Assembly: GCA_910579225.1 (NCBI GenBank) | Contig: CAJTTI010000014.1 | Location: 1 to 64,000, forward strand | Direction: 5' to 3' | Length of the DNA stretch: 64,000 bases | From: an uncultured Lachnospiraceae bacterium | Lineage (GTDB): Bacteria > Bacillota > Clostridia > Lachnospirales > Lachnospiraceae | In this document: positions 54,721-63,941 of the stretch, in pieces | Layout of the letters: each line of letters opens with the position of its first letter | Numbering within the stretch: the first letter of the stretch is position 1 | Notes under the pieces: generated by a model | Seen by the model: the letters and a program-made list of their open reading frames with translations, nothing else | Database searches by the model: none | Told to the model about the DNA's origin: nothing | Translations under genes and position numbers: made by a program

Positions 54721-54722
54721 TC

Positions 54723-55298
54723 ATGAATCTCAAAAGAAAAAAAGTAACGGTACTTTTCTGCATGTTGTGTATGCTCAGCCTGGCAGCCGCAGGCTGCGGT
54801 CCAAGTTCCGCGGGGGATGAGACCGAAGGCTCAGATACACAGGCATCGGCAGAGGCGGCAGGACAGGAACCCGGGGATTCTGCAGAAGAAGAGGTAGAAA
54901 CACCAAAAGAGTCACTGGACAGCCCAGAAGGCAGATGGCACGTTCTGGATCCGGAGGTGGCGGCAGCCGTCGACGCGGATTTTCTGGGTATGGTGTGGAA
55001 AATGGGGGAAGATACGTTTTTCATAGCAGAAGAGCAGGTAATGCTGGATGAGGAGGGTTCCGTCATCAGCAGCCATCCTTCTTCCAGCGCAGAGATTCCG
55101 GATTCCGATCTGATCGAAGTCGTGTATGAGGAAGATGCCCATTTTTATAAACGAACGATTCAGGGAAACGGAGAGTCTCATGAGGATACCGATGCCGGAT
55201 TTTCGGATCTGGAGAAAGGCAGTACAGTGGAGATGAAAGGATATTTTGAACAGGATGTCTTTCACGCGGAAGAAATACGCATCGTGGTGGTCTCCTGA
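54723..55298 (+). CDS. Lipoprotein of unknown function
   Basis: A 191-residue lipoprotein. The signal has a basic start (MNLKRKKVTV), a hydrophobic core and lipobox LAAAGC. A low-complexity acidic linker follows (SAGDETEGSDTQASAEAAGQ), then a compact domain with GRWHVLDPEVAAAVDADFLG, DTFFIAEEQVMLDEEG and STVEMKGYFEQDVFHAEEIRI, a beta-rich OB-like layout. It should sit on the outer face of the membrane. AAGGAGG lies eight bases before the ATG at 54723, which I prefer to an upstream ATG at 54696 lying in the leader. It may be controlled through the structured leader. Confidence 0.85.
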   Translation: MNLKRKKVTVLFCMLCMLSLAAAGCGPSSAGDETEGSDTQASAEAAGQEPGDSAEEEVETPKESLDSPEGRWHVLDPEVAAAVDADFLGMVWKMGEDTFFIAEEQVMLDEEGSVISSHPSSSAEIPDSDLIEVVYEEDAHFYKRTIQGNGESHEDTDAGFSDLEKGSTVEMKGYFEQDVFHAEEIRIVVVS

Positions 55299-55653
55299 TG
55301 CCTGTATCTGATGAGAAGGAGGAGTGTTGCTGGTCATTGTTCTGAAGCTTAAATTGGAAAAATTCTGGCATATTAGCGGGTGCCGGAGTTTTTCTGTCTG
55401 GCTGTGAATCTGTTGGAACTGGAGGATTTAAGAGAAGTAAGGTGTCGGGTCAGCCAGGAGACGGAAATTAACCGGCTGACAGTAAAAGAGAAAGCGTCAA
55501 GAATGAAAAAAATACTGGAAATCATGAAAAATAACCCATGAGAGCGATTTGCATGAAAATATCAGGCCGGGTGCTTGTCCTCACAGACGAATTGTGCTAG
55601 AATAGACAAGATTTAAGATGGAAAATGAAAAAGCAAAGCCAAAGAAAGGATAA
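55299..55653 (+). other. Intergenic region with a possible tiny gene
   Basis: The region before carB has one possible small frame, 55404-55541 (GTG start, 45 residues, LLELEDLREVRCRVSQETEI, later RMKKILEIMKNNP). It looks helical and plausible but has only a distant GGAG upstream. I treat it as a possible small gene or remnant. The carB promoter follows. Nothing else is seen. Confidence 0.35.
55575..55603 (+). promoter_or_regulatory. Promoter for carB
   Basis: TTGTCC (55575-55580), 17 bases, then TAGAAT (55598-55603). About 50 bp before the start codon. Confidence 0.7.
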
Positions 55654-58600
55654 ATGGGTGCATTTATGAAGAGAGAAGACATTCACAAAGTACTGATCAT
55701 CGGTTCTGGTCCTATTATCATCGGGCAGGCGTGCGAATTCGACTATTCCGGCACACAGGCATGTAAGGCGCTGAAAAGCCTTGGATATGAAATCGTACTG
55801 GTAAATTCCAATCCGGCAACGATCATGACCGATCCGGATACGGCAGATATCACATACATCGAACCATTGAACGTGGAAAGGCTGGAGCAGATCATTGCCA
55901 AGGAACGTCCGGATGCACTGCTTCCGAACCTGGGCGGGCAGTCCGGCCTGAATTTATGTTCGGAACTTCAGAGTGCGGGCGTGCTGGACAAGTACGGCGT
56001 CAAAGTGATCGGAGTACAGGTGGATGCCATCGAACGGGGTGAAGACCGGATCGAGTTTAAGAACACGATGAATGCCCTTGGGGTGGAGATGGCCAGAAGT
56101 GACGTGGCCTACTCTGTGGAAGAGGCACTCTCCATCGCAGACGGACTGGGATATCCGGTGGTGCTGCGGCCGGCCTATACCATGGGCGGTGCCGGCGGCG
56201 GACTCGTATATAATAAGGAAGAATTAAAGACCGTCTGTGCCAGAGGTCTGCAGGCCAGTCTGGTGGGCCAGGTACTGGTGGAAGAGTCCATCCTGGGCTG
56301 GGAAGAGCTGGAGCTGGAGGTGGTGCGTGATGCCAAAGGCAACATGATCACCGTCTGCTTTATCGAGAATATTGATCCGGTAGGGGTACATACCGGTGAT
56401 TCTTTCTGTTCAGCCCCCATGCTGACCATCTCGGAAGAGGTGCAGAAAAAGCTGCAGGAACAGGCATATAAGATCGTGGACGCGATTCAGGTCATCGGCG
56501 GGACCAATGTGCAGTTTGCCCATGACCCGGTATCCGGGCGGATTGTGGTCATCGAGATCAATCCCCGGACTTCCCGCTCTTCGGCGCTGGCAAGTAAGGC
56601 CACAGGCTTTCCCATTGCACTGATTTCCGCAAAGCTGGCCAGCGGTCTGACCCTGGACGAGATTCCCTGCGGGAAATACGGCACACTGGACAAATACGTG
56701 CCGGACGGGGAATACGTGGTTATCAAATTTGCCAGATGGGCTTTTGAGAAATTTAAAGGTGTGGAGGACAAGCTGGGTACCCAGATGCGTGCCGTAGGCG
56801 AGGTTATGAGCATCGGCAAGACCTACAAAGAGGCATTTCAGAAAGCCATCCGTTCTCTGGAACAGAGCCGCTATGGTCTGGGGCATGTGGGAGACCTTGA
56901 CAAGAAGAGCAAAAAAGAACTGCTCACCATGCTGATGACACCCAGCAGCGAACGTCATTTCATCATGTATGAGGCTTTGAGAAAAGGTGCTTCCGTGGAG
57001 GAGATCTACAACCTGACCAAAGTGAAAGTCTGGTTCATTCAGCAGATGAAAGAACTGGTGGAAGAGGAAGAGGCGCTTGTTAAAAAATATACAGGCAGAC
57101 TTCCGTCCGCAGAAGATTTAAGACAGGCAAAACTGGACGGTTTTTCTGATCAATATTTGAGTAAAATTCTGGGCGTTTCCGAAGAGGACATCCGGAAGGA
57201 ACGGACGGCAAACGGGGTGGTGGAAGCCTGGGAAGGCGTCCATGTGAGCGGCACCAAAGACAGTGCGTATTACTATTCCAGCTATCATATGAAGGATGAG
57301 AGTCCGGTGGATACGGACCGGCCCAAGGTCATGATCCTGGGCGGCGGACCCAACCGGATCGGACAGGGGATCGAGTTTGATTACTGCTGCGTCCATGCGG
57401 CAAAGGCTCTGAGGAAGCTGGGTTTTTCCACAATTATTGTCAACTGCAATCCGGAGACGGTTTCCACAGACTACGATACTTCGGATAAGCTGTATTTTGA
57501 GCCGCTGACGCTGGAGGATGTGCTGGCGATTTATGAGAAAGAAAAACCGGTAGGCGTGATCGCTCAGTTCGGCGGGCAGACGCCTTTGAATCTGGCAGCA
57601 GACCTGAAGAAATACGGAGTCAATATTCTGGGTACCACGCCGGAGACCATTGATCTGGCCGAGGACCGGGATCTGTTCCGGGAGATGATGGAGCGTCTGC
57701 AGATCCCCATGCCGGAAGCGGGCATGGCGGTGGACGTGGATGAAGCCCTTGCGACTGCGCACCGGATCGGCTATCCGGTCATGGTTCGTCCCTCCTATGT
57801 GTTGGGCGGACGGGGCATGGAAGTGGTCTACGATGACGAGGCTCTGACTTTCTACATGCAGCAGGCCGTAGGCGTGACGCCGGACCGCCCGATTCTGATT
57901 GACCGGTTCCTGCATCATGCCACCGAATGCGAGGCGGATGCCATCAGCGACGGAGAACATGTGTTTGTTCCGTCGGTTATGGAGCATATTGAGCTGGCCG
58001 GGATTCATTCCGGAGATTCGGCATGCATCATCCCGCCCAGGGGACTGACAGAAGAGCAGGTGGAGACCATCAAGGACTATACCAGAAAGATTGCCAGCGA
58101 GATGCATGTGGTGGGACTTATGAATATGCAGTATGCCATCGAGGACGGCAAAGTATTTGTGATTGAGGCCAATCCAAGAGCATCCCGTACCGTACCGCTG
58201 GTATCCAAGGTGTGCGGCATCAATATGGTGCAGATCGCCACAGATATCATCACCATGCCATTTACAAAGCATGAAAGTCCGGTACCGGCGCTCAAAGAGA
58301 AGAAGTTTGCCCACTATGGCGTGAAGGAGGCCGTGTTCCCCTTCAACATGTTCCCGGAGGTGGACCCGATCCTTGGACCGGAGATGCGTTCCACCGGAGA
58401 AGTGCTGGGACTGTCGGCAGACTTTGGTGACGCCTTTTACAAAGCGGAAGAGGCGACCAAGAATCAGATTCCCACAGAGGGCTGTGTGCTGATTTCCGTC
58501 AACGACCGGGACAAGGCAGAGCTGGTGGAGGTTGCCAGAGGTTTCTACGACTGCGGTTTTTCCATCATGGCTACTGGCAGAACCTGTGATATGATCGAGG

Positions 58601-58890
58601 CGGCAGGGATTCCGGCTCTGAAGGTGTGGAAGATCAACGAAGGCCGGCCCAACATTTTGGACAAGATGACCAACGGCAAGATTCAGCTCATTGTCAACAC
58701 GCCCATTGGCAAGAAGGGCGCCGTGGACGACAGCTATATCCGCAAAGCCGCGGTAAAGAACAAAATTCCTTATATGACCACCATGGCCATGGCGAAGGCG
58801 ACGGTGGAAGGAATCCGTTCGGCAAAGCGGGACGGGAAGCTACCGGTGAAATCTCTGCAGGAATTCCATGCGGAGATTACGGATAAATAA
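55654..58890 (+). CDS. carB: Carbamoyl-phosphate synthase, large subunit
   Basis: A 1078-residue enzyme, the normal length. It makes carbamoyl phosphate from bicarbonate, ammonia (from CarA) and two ATP, for pyrimidine and arginine synthesis. The two homologous halves are visible: the first opens with IIGSGPIIIGQACEFDYSG and NSNPATIMTDPDTADITYIEP; the second with MILGGGPNRIGQGIEFDYCC and NCNPETVSTDYDTSDKLYFEP. ATP-grasp motifs such as RPAYTMGGAGGGLVY and RPSYVLGGRGMEVVY are intact, as is the C-terminal MGS-like allosteric domain. The start is either the ATG at 55654 or that at 55666; AAAGGA lies close before the first. No carA is adjacent; the gene has its own promoter. Confidence 0.97.
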   Translation: MGAFMKREDIHKVLIIGSGPIIIGQACEFDYSGTQACKALKSLGYEIVLVNSNPATIMTDPDTADITYIEPLNVERLEQIIAKERPDALLPNLGGQSGLNLCSELQSAGVLDKYGVKVIGVQVDAIERGEDRIEFKNTMNALGVEMARSDVAYSVEEALSIADGLGYPVVLRPAYTMGGAGGGLVYNKEELKTVCARGLQASLVGQVLVEESILGWEELELEVVRDAKGNMITVCFIENIDPVGVHTGDSFCSAPMLTISEEVQKKLQEQAYKIVDAIQVIGGTNVQFAHDPVSGRIVVIEINPRTSRSSALASKATGFPIALISAKLASGLTLDEIPCGKYGTLDKYVPDGEYVVIKFARWAFEKFKGVEDKLGTQMRAVGEVMSIGKTYKEAFQKAIRSLEQSRYGLGHVGDLDKKSKKELLTMLMTPSSERHFIMYEALRKGASVEEIYNLTKVKVWFIQQMKELVEEEEALVKKYTGRLPSAEDLRQAKLDGFSDQYLSKILGVSEEDIRKERTANGVVEAWEGVHVSGTKDSAYYYSSYHMKDESPVDTDRPKVMILGGGPNRIGQGIEFDYCCVHAAKALRKLGFSTIIVNCNPETVSTDYDTSDKLYFEPLTLEDVLAIYEKEKPVGVIAQFGGQTPLNLAADLKKYGVNILGTTPETIDLAEDRDLFREMMERLQIPMPEAGMAVDVDEALATAHRIGYPVMVRPSYVLGGRGMEVVYDDEALTFYMQQAVGVTPDRPILIDRFLHHATECEADAISDGEHVFVPSVMEHIELAGIHSGDSACIIPPRGLTEEQVETIKDYTRKIASEMHVVGLMNMQYAIEDGKVFVIEANPRASRTVPLVSKVCGINMVQIATDIITMPFTKHESPVPALKEKKFAHYGVKEAVFPFNMFPEVDPILGPEMRSTGEVLGLSADFGDAFYKAEEATKNQIPTEGCVLISVNDRDKAELVEVARGFYDCGFSIMATGRTCDMIEAAGIPALKVWKINEGRPNILDKMTNGKIQLIVNTPIGKKGAVDDSYIRKAAVKNKIPYMTTMAMAKATVEGIRSAKRDGKLPVKSLQEFHAEITDK

Positions 58891-58895
58891 ACGCA

Positions 58896-59114
58896 TTGCA
58901 AAAATGGGTCTGGGCTGTGAACGGCAGTACAAGGTGTCACAGCTCAATAGGTAAATCAGAACAGGGAGGCTGCCTGGAGGATTATCCGGCACGGATGTCC
59001 GGGGAAGATCAGATTCAGGAGTTTGGCGTCAGAGTGATGGAGGAATTATTCCAGACACTTCCCGGCGAAAAGGTACTGATTAAGAAATATGCCCCAGGTG
59101 AGAACAGACTTTGA
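58896..59114 (+). CDS. Doubtful small open frame after carB
   Basis: A 72-codon frame with no clear ribosome binding site. The second half (SGEDQIQEFGVRVMEELFQT, then PGEKVLIKKYAPGENRL) reads like protein, and the first half does not. It may be the 3' part of a lost gene. It lies in the 360-base gap between carB and the second lipoprotein gene, which otherwise contains nothing I can identify. Confidence 0.25.
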   Translation: MQKWVWAVNGSTRCHSSIGKSEQGGCLEDYPARMSGEDQIQEFGVRVMEELFQTLPGEKVLIKKYAPGENRL

Positions 59115-59250
59115 TTTTTCAGAAAGGGAAAAACAAATCCTCCGTTGCAGAGCAGCTGGGTATTTGACCCTCGCGGCAGTCGCCAAATGTCTGCAAGCAG
59201 CCACCTGGCTCGTTGCCCGCGGGAATAAATAAAAAAGAGGAGTGTAAGTG

Positions 59251-60231
59251 ATGAGAAAGTGGAACTATGCAGTGGCAGCCTGCGTGCTGCCGGCGATGCT
59301 TCTGGGAGGATGTGCAGAGCAGCTGGGACTTCCGGTGGAAGATAAGCGCACAGACGATCAGATCATCAGCGATTTTCTGACGGCCTATCAGGAAGGAAAC
59401 TTTGAGGCTATGGAGCCTTATTTTGACGAAGACAATCTGCTGCGTCTGTTTTGTCAGGGCCAGGAAAACGGCGGTGAGATGGCGGAGGTATACAAGAAGG
59501 TCTGGGAGCTGACGAAAGACTTTACCTTTACGGCGGAGGCTGTGGAGGGAAAAGAGGCGTGGGGCGAGGTAACGCTGCATCTTCAGAGCAATGAGATCGT
59601 ATCCGGCATTCCCGATGCCATGTGGTCCGCTATTCAGGCCCAGACGGAGAATGGAGATGACAGTTTTGCCAACCTTCCCAAATGGCTTGGGGACGCGCTG
59701 GAGACCGGAGGGGCCATCGACGAGGAACTTACCGTGTATGTCTCTCACCGCTCGGACGGAGACCGGATTGACTCTTCGGCCTGCCGGGAATTTTATGAGC
59801 AGCTCACCGGCGGTTTTTATGATTACATTGATATGACCATGACCACCTGTACGGCAGAGAATGACGCTTATTATGTGGCAGCTCAGGGAGATTCCATCGT
59901 GGGTATGGTGGAGACGGCAGTACAGACCGAGGGAACCGAAGGACTGACAGAAGAAGACGTTCAGGCCTATGGAGACAGCTTTAATGCCATGGACGGCGTG
60001 GCAGCCAGTGCCAGCCTGAATGAGGAAGGAAATGTGGTGCTTCAGTTCGGTGTGGACTTCAACCGGGCAAGCAGCACGGCCCTGGCAAATCTGGGTGTGA
60101 TCAGTGACCGGGTCACCTCGTCGGGAGGCTATTTAAGCCTGTGGTCGACCATTGACAGCTTTAAACAAAGCGGAATGACCTGCGAGACGAACGACTTTGG
60201 TTCCGGCGCTGCATCGTCGGAAGAAGAATAA
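59251..60231 (+). CDS. Lipoprotein of unknown function
   Basis: A 326-residue lipoprotein. The signal ends in lipobox LLGGC (about Cys21). Residues 35-110 (DQIISDFLTAYQEGNFEAMEPYF, then WELTKDFTFTAEAVEG) resemble the DUF5105-like NTF2-type fold common in Firmicutes lipoproteins. The C-terminal half (SASLNEEGNVVLQFGVDFNRASS) has a second beta-rich domain. The tail is acidic (SSEEE). GAGGAG lies eight bases before the ATG at 59251; a GTG directly upstream is also possible. The function is unknown. Confidence 0.85.
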   Translation: MRKWNYAVAACVLPAMLLGGCAEQLGLPVEDKRTDDQIISDFLTAYQEGNFEAMEPYFDEDNLLRLFCQGQENGGEMAEVYKKVWELTKDFTFTAEAVEGKEAWGEVTLHLQSNEIVSGIPDAMWSAIQAQTENGDDSFANLPKWLGDALETGGAIDEELTVYVSHRSDGDRIDSSACREFYEQLTGGFYDYIDMTMTTCTAENDAYYVAAQGDSIVGMVETAVQTEGTEGLTEEDVQAYGDSFNAMDGVAASASLNEEGNVVLQFGVDFNRASSTALANLGVISDRVTSSGGYLSLWSTIDSFKQSGMTCETNDFGSGAASSEEE

Positions 60232-60309
60232 AGAGAAAACGTTCCACACAGACCGCCGCGTTTGCTGCGTTTGCTGCGGGAACAGAATTCTGCAATATTA
60301 TGTCGAAAG

Positions 60310-60385
60310 ACCCGGGGCGGACGGTTTTTTGAGGACTGTAAAAAGCAGGCGCTTTTCAGGAAACAGAAAACGTTCTGCCCCGGGT
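60310..60385. terminator. Long hairpin before the AraC regulator gene
   Basis: ACCCGGGGC (60310-60318) pairs with GCCCCGGGT (60377-60385); the arms continue to about 21 bp with four mismatches. Inside, AAAAGC (60341-60346) and GCTTTT (60351-60356) form a second hairpin with loop AGGC. The outer stem is followed by ATTTT. It lies after the lipoprotein gene and 140 bp before the regulator, so it may be that gene's terminator. The rest of the 297-base gap is empty. Confidence 0.5.
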
Positions 60386-60528
60386 ATTTTGCTGCCGCCT
60401 GTTAAAGAATTCGGATATTTACAGAAAGCTGTTTTGTGCCGGATTCTGATTTCCGGAACGATTCCGTAAAGGCTGCAAGGATGTCTCTCTGGCTGAACCG
60501 GACACCGCGGCAGGAAAGGAGAAAAGAT

Positions 60529-61398
60529 ATGGAAGACGCCTATGTACTGCAGTTACCTGACCGGAAATTTTCCGATCTGTATCTGTGCTTCTGCGGTTAT
60601 GCCAGATGCGAGCCGCTGCACAGCTTTGGACCGGGGGTGCGGTCCAGTTATCTCATCCATTATATTCTGGAAGGAAAAGGGCATTATCTGGCCGGGGGAA
60701 AGCGGTATGATCTGAAGGCAGGACAGGGATTTCTGATTGAACCCGGAAAGCAGATTTTCTATGAAGCAGATGAGAAAGAACCATGGACGTATCTGTGGAT
60801 TGGATTTCACGGCCGGCGGGCAGAGGAATATCTGCGGGATGTGGGACTTGGAAGCAGCCGGCTGATCTTTAGCAGCGGGCGCGGGGAGGAACTGAAAAAG
60901 CTGGTGATCCGGATGCTGAAAAATTATACTATCACTGCCACGGACCAGTTTCTCCTGGAGGGCAGTCTGTATCTGTTTTTCTCCATCCTTGCCGGAGATC
61001 CTGCCTGTTCTTTTGCTCAGGAACACGGAACAGAAAACATGTATATCAAAAAGGCGCTGGGGTACATTCAGGATAACTACGGGCATTCCATCCGGGTGGC
61101 AGATATTGCGGAATATGTGTGCATCAACCGGAGTTATCTGTACACGTTGTTCCGGGAACATATAGGAAGTTCGCCTCAGGAATACCTTTCCGATTACCGG
61201 ATTGCCCGGGCGGAGGAATTTCTCAGAAGTATGGAGCTGTCCGTGGAAAGTGTGGCATATTCCTGCGGCTACCGGGACCCTGCGGCGTTTAGCAGGGCAT
61301 TTAAAGAAAAAAATGGAGTAACGCCCCTGCAGTATCGGAAGAGATACCAGACAGAACAGTCAGAACTCAAGAAAAAGCGGATGGAGATTCCTCTGTAG
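60529..61398 (+). CDS. AraC-family regulator, probably of alpha-galactosidase
   Basis: A 289-residue regulator. The N-terminal cupin-type sensor domain (residues 1-150) contains SSYLIHYILEGKGHYLAGGKRY and DLKAGQGFLIEPGKQIFYEAD. The C-terminal AraC domain has two helix-turn-helix units: IRVADIAEYVCINRSYLYTLF and SVESVAYSCGYRDPAAFSRAF, followed by the signature FKEKNGVTPLQYRKRY. The start at 60529 has AAAGGAG eight bases upstream. The alpha-galactosidase gene follows on the same strand 120 bases later, as in the melibiose/raffinose-type rafR-aga pairs, so activation by an alpha-galactoside is likely but is inference. Confidence 0.93.
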   Translation: MEDAYVLQLPDRKFSDLYLCFCGYARCEPLHSFGPGVRSSYLIHYILEGKGHYLAGGKRYDLKAGQGFLIEPGKQIFYEADEKEPWTYLWIGFHGRRAEEYLRDVGLGSSRLIFSSGRGEELKKLVIRMLKNYTITATDQFLLEGSLYLFFSILAGDPACSFAQEHGTENMYIKKALGYIQDNYGHSIRVADIAEYVCINRSYLYTLFREHIGSSPQEYLSDYRIARAEEFLRSMELSVESVAYSCGYRDPAAFSRAFKEKNGVTPLQYRKRYQTEQSELKKKRMEIPL

Positions 61399-61519
61399 GT
61401 CTGACGGGAAAGCAGAGATAAAATCTAACAATCTGCATGTTTTTGACAACAAATGCAGCTACCGGTTGTGCTTCTTTTTGTGTAATAATAAGGCAACAAA
61501 ATTTAAAGGAGTACATCCC

Positions 61520-63757
61520 ATGAGCATCTTATTTAATGAGGGAACAAAGACATTTCATCTGTACAACAAAGAGATCAGTTATATTATGACGGTACTGCCG
61601 AACGGCCATCTGGGCCAGCTGTATTTTGGCGGAAGGATTCATCATAAGGAGGATTTTTCCTGCTTTCTGGAAATGTCCTGCCGTCCCATGGCATCCTGTG
61701 TCTTTGACGAGGACCGGTCCTTTTCGCTGGAACATATCCGGCAGGAGTACGGAGTGTACGGCACGACGGATTTCCGGCATCCGGCGGTGGAAATTCTTCA
61801 GGGAAACGGTAGCCGGATCTCGGATTTTGTCTATCAGGGATATGAGATTACAGACGGGAAACCGAAACTCTCCGGGCTTCCGGCCACCTACACAGAGGAT
61901 GAAAAAGAGGCTCAGACGCTGACGGTTTCTCTGAAAGATCCGGTGACTGGGATCGTTTTGGAACTTTTATACACGATTTTTGCCGAAGGCGGGATCATCG
62001 CCCGAAGCGCAAGGCTGACCAATCAGGGGACCGACCGTGTACAGCTGACCCGCGCCATGAGTCTCTGTCTGGATCTGCCGGACTGCGATTATGAGTGGAT
62101 GCAGTTTTCCGGCGCATGGGCAAGGGAGCGTCATCTGAAAGTGCGCAGACTGGAGCAGGGGATCCAGGCGGTGGACAGCTTAAGAGGACATTCTTCTCAT
62201 GACCACAATCCGTTTATCGTTCTAAAGCGGCCGACAGCGGACGAAGAGCAGGGCGAGGTACTGGGATTCAGTCTGGTGTACAGCGGGAATTTTCTGGCCC
62301 AGGCTCAGGTGGGGACCCACGATATGACCCGGGTGCTTTTGGGGATCAATCCCATGGGCTTTTCCTGGAAGCTGGAACCGGGGGAGTGTTTTCAGACACC
62401 GGAGGCGGTGACGGTCTATTCCAGAAAGGGTCTGGGAGGCATGAGCCGCACCTTTCACAGACTTTACCGGAAACGTCTGGCCAGGGGATACTGGAGGGAC
62501 CGGGAGCGTCCGATCCTCAACAATAACTGGGAAGCAACGTATTTTGACTTTACGGAAGAACGGCTGGTTTCCATCGCAGGCAAGGCAAAAGAATGCGGCG
62601 TGGAGCTGTTCGTCCTGGATGACGGGTGGTTCGGGGCCCGCAGAAACGATCATGCGGGACTTGGAGACTGGACGGCCAATCCGGATCTTCTGCCCGGCGG
62701 CATCACGGGTCTGGCAGAGAAGATCGAGGCGCTGGGCTTAAAATTTGGTCTGTGGTTCGAGCCGGAGATGGTCAACCGGGATTCGGATCTGTACCGGACG
62801 CATCCGGACTGGATTCTTCAGACGCCGGACCGGCACAGCTCCCAGGGACGTTCCCAGTATGTGCTGGATTTTTCCAGAAGGGAAGTGGTGGACTGTATCT
62901 ATGAGATGATGGCAAAGATTCTCCGGGAGGCAAAAGTATCCTATATCAAATGGGATATGAACCGGAGTATTACGGAGTGCTACTCCGGTGTGCTGCCGGC
63001 GGACCGGCAGGGCGAGGTGTTTCACCGCTATATTCTGGGAGTCTATGACCTGTATGAGCGACTGAATTCGGAATTTCCGGATATACTTTTTGAGTCCTGT
63101 GCCAGCGGCGGCGGACGGTTTGATCCGGGTCTTCTCTACTATGCACCTCAGGGATGGGCCAGCGATGATTCCGATGCGGTGGAGCGGCTGAAGATCCAGT
63201 ACGGGACATCCTTCTGCTACCCCATCAGCAGCATCGGCAGCCATGTGTCGGTGTCTCCCAATCATCAGGTGTTCCGTATGACGCCGCTGCATACGAGAGC
63301 CAATGTGGCGTATTTTGGAACCTTTGGCTATGAACTGGATCTGAACCGGCTGACCGAAAAAGAGCAGCAGGAGGTGAAAGAGCAGATCCTGTTTATGAAG
63401 CAGTACCGAAGACTGTTTCAGTTCGGAGATTTTTACCGGCTGAGCAGTCCCTTTGACGGAAATATAACTGCGTGGATGGTGGTCAGTGAGGACAAAAAAG
63501 AAGCAGTTCTTGGATGGTACAAAGTATTAAACGGCGTGAATCTTCCTCACACCAGACTGCGTCTTCAGGGGCTTGGCCAGGATTTGGCTTACCGGATCTG
63601 TGTGGACCAGGAAGAGAGAGAGGGCGTATATTACGGAGATGAGCTGATGAATGCCGGTCTTGTGACCAGTGACAGTGCATCCGGAGAGGTATCCAGAAGC
63701 CAGAAGGCCAGCTGTGATTTTGATTCCAGAATCTTTGTACTGAGAGCGGAGGACTGA
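61520..63757 (+). CDS. Alpha-galactosidase, glycoside hydrolase family 36
   Basis: A 745-residue enzyme of the GH36 subgroup of intracellular tetrameric alpha-galactosidases that remove terminal alpha-galactose from melibiose, raffinose and stachyose. The N-terminal beta-domain is followed by the barrel: LFVLDDGWFGARRNDHAGLG, KFGLWFEPEMVN, YIKWDMNRSI with the nucleophile Asp479, FESCASGGGRFDPG, and GWASDDSDAVE with Asp549 as acid/base. These two positions fit well-studied GH36 enzymes. No signal peptide is present, so the substrate must be imported, but no transporter is in the window. AAAGGAG lies nine bases before the ATG at 61520. The AraC gene upstream is the likely regulator. Confidence 0.96.
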   Translation: MSILFNEGTKTFHLYNKEISYIMTVLPNGHLGQLYFGGRIHHKEDFSCFLEMSCRPMASCVFDEDRSFSLEHIRQEYGVYGTTDFRHPAVEILQGNGSRISDFVYQGYEITDGKPKLSGLPATYTEDEKEAQTLTVSLKDPVTGIVLELLYTIFAEGGIIARSARLTNQGTDRVQLTRAMSLCLDLPDCDYEWMQFSGAWARERHLKVRRLEQGIQAVDSLRGHSSHDHNPFIVLKRPTADEEQGEVLGFSLVYSGNFLAQAQVGTHDMTRVLLGINPMGFSWKLEPGECFQTPEAVTVYSRKGLGGMSRTFHRLYRKRLARGYWRDRERPILNNNWEATYFDFTEERLVSIAGKAKECGVELFVLDDGWFGARRNDHAGLGDWTANPDLLPGGITGLAEKIEALGLKFGLWFEPEMVNRDSDLYRTHPDWILQTPDRHSSQGRSQYVLDFSRREVVDCIYEMMAKILREAKVSYIKWDMNRSITECYSGVLPADRQGEVFHRYILGVYDLYERLNSEFPDILFESCASGGGRFDPGLLYYAPQGWASDDSDAVERLKIQYGTSFCYPISSIGSHVSVSPNHQVFRMTPLHTRANVAYFGTFGYELDLNRLTEKEQQEVKEQILFMKQYRRLFQFGDFYRLSSPFDGNITAWMVVSEDKKEAVLGWYKVLNGVNLPHTRLRLQGLGQDLAYRICVDQEEREGVYYGDELMNAGLVTSDSASGEVSRSQKASCDFDSRIFVLRAED

Positions 63758-63812
63758 CAGTGAACGAGATTATGGCGTTGCAAACAGGAAAGCCAGAGAA
63801 GGAGAGACTTTG

Positions 63813-63941
63813 TTGAATGATTTAAAAGAACTTGGAAAATTGATGAGGAAACACCCAAGTATTGCAATTACAACATTAGCAGCGGCAGCAGCAGGCGCTG
63901 TGCTGGGAGTAATTGCATTCTATCAGGGATGGTTAGGCTGA
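63813..63941 (+). CDS. Small single-helix membrane protein
   Basis: A 42-residue protein: a charged N-terminus (NDLKELGKLMRKHPS) and one strongly hydrophobic helix (IAITTLAAAAAGAVLGVIAF) ending in YQGWLG. The start is one of two tandem TTG codons (63810 or 63813), with GAAGGAG eight to eleven bases upstream. It follows the alpha-galactosidase gene by 55 bases and may be co-transcribed. The function is unknown. The last about 60 bases of the window contain nothing I can identify. Confidence 0.55.
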   Translation: MNDLKELGKLMRKHPSIAITTLAAAAAGAVLGVIAFYQGWLG

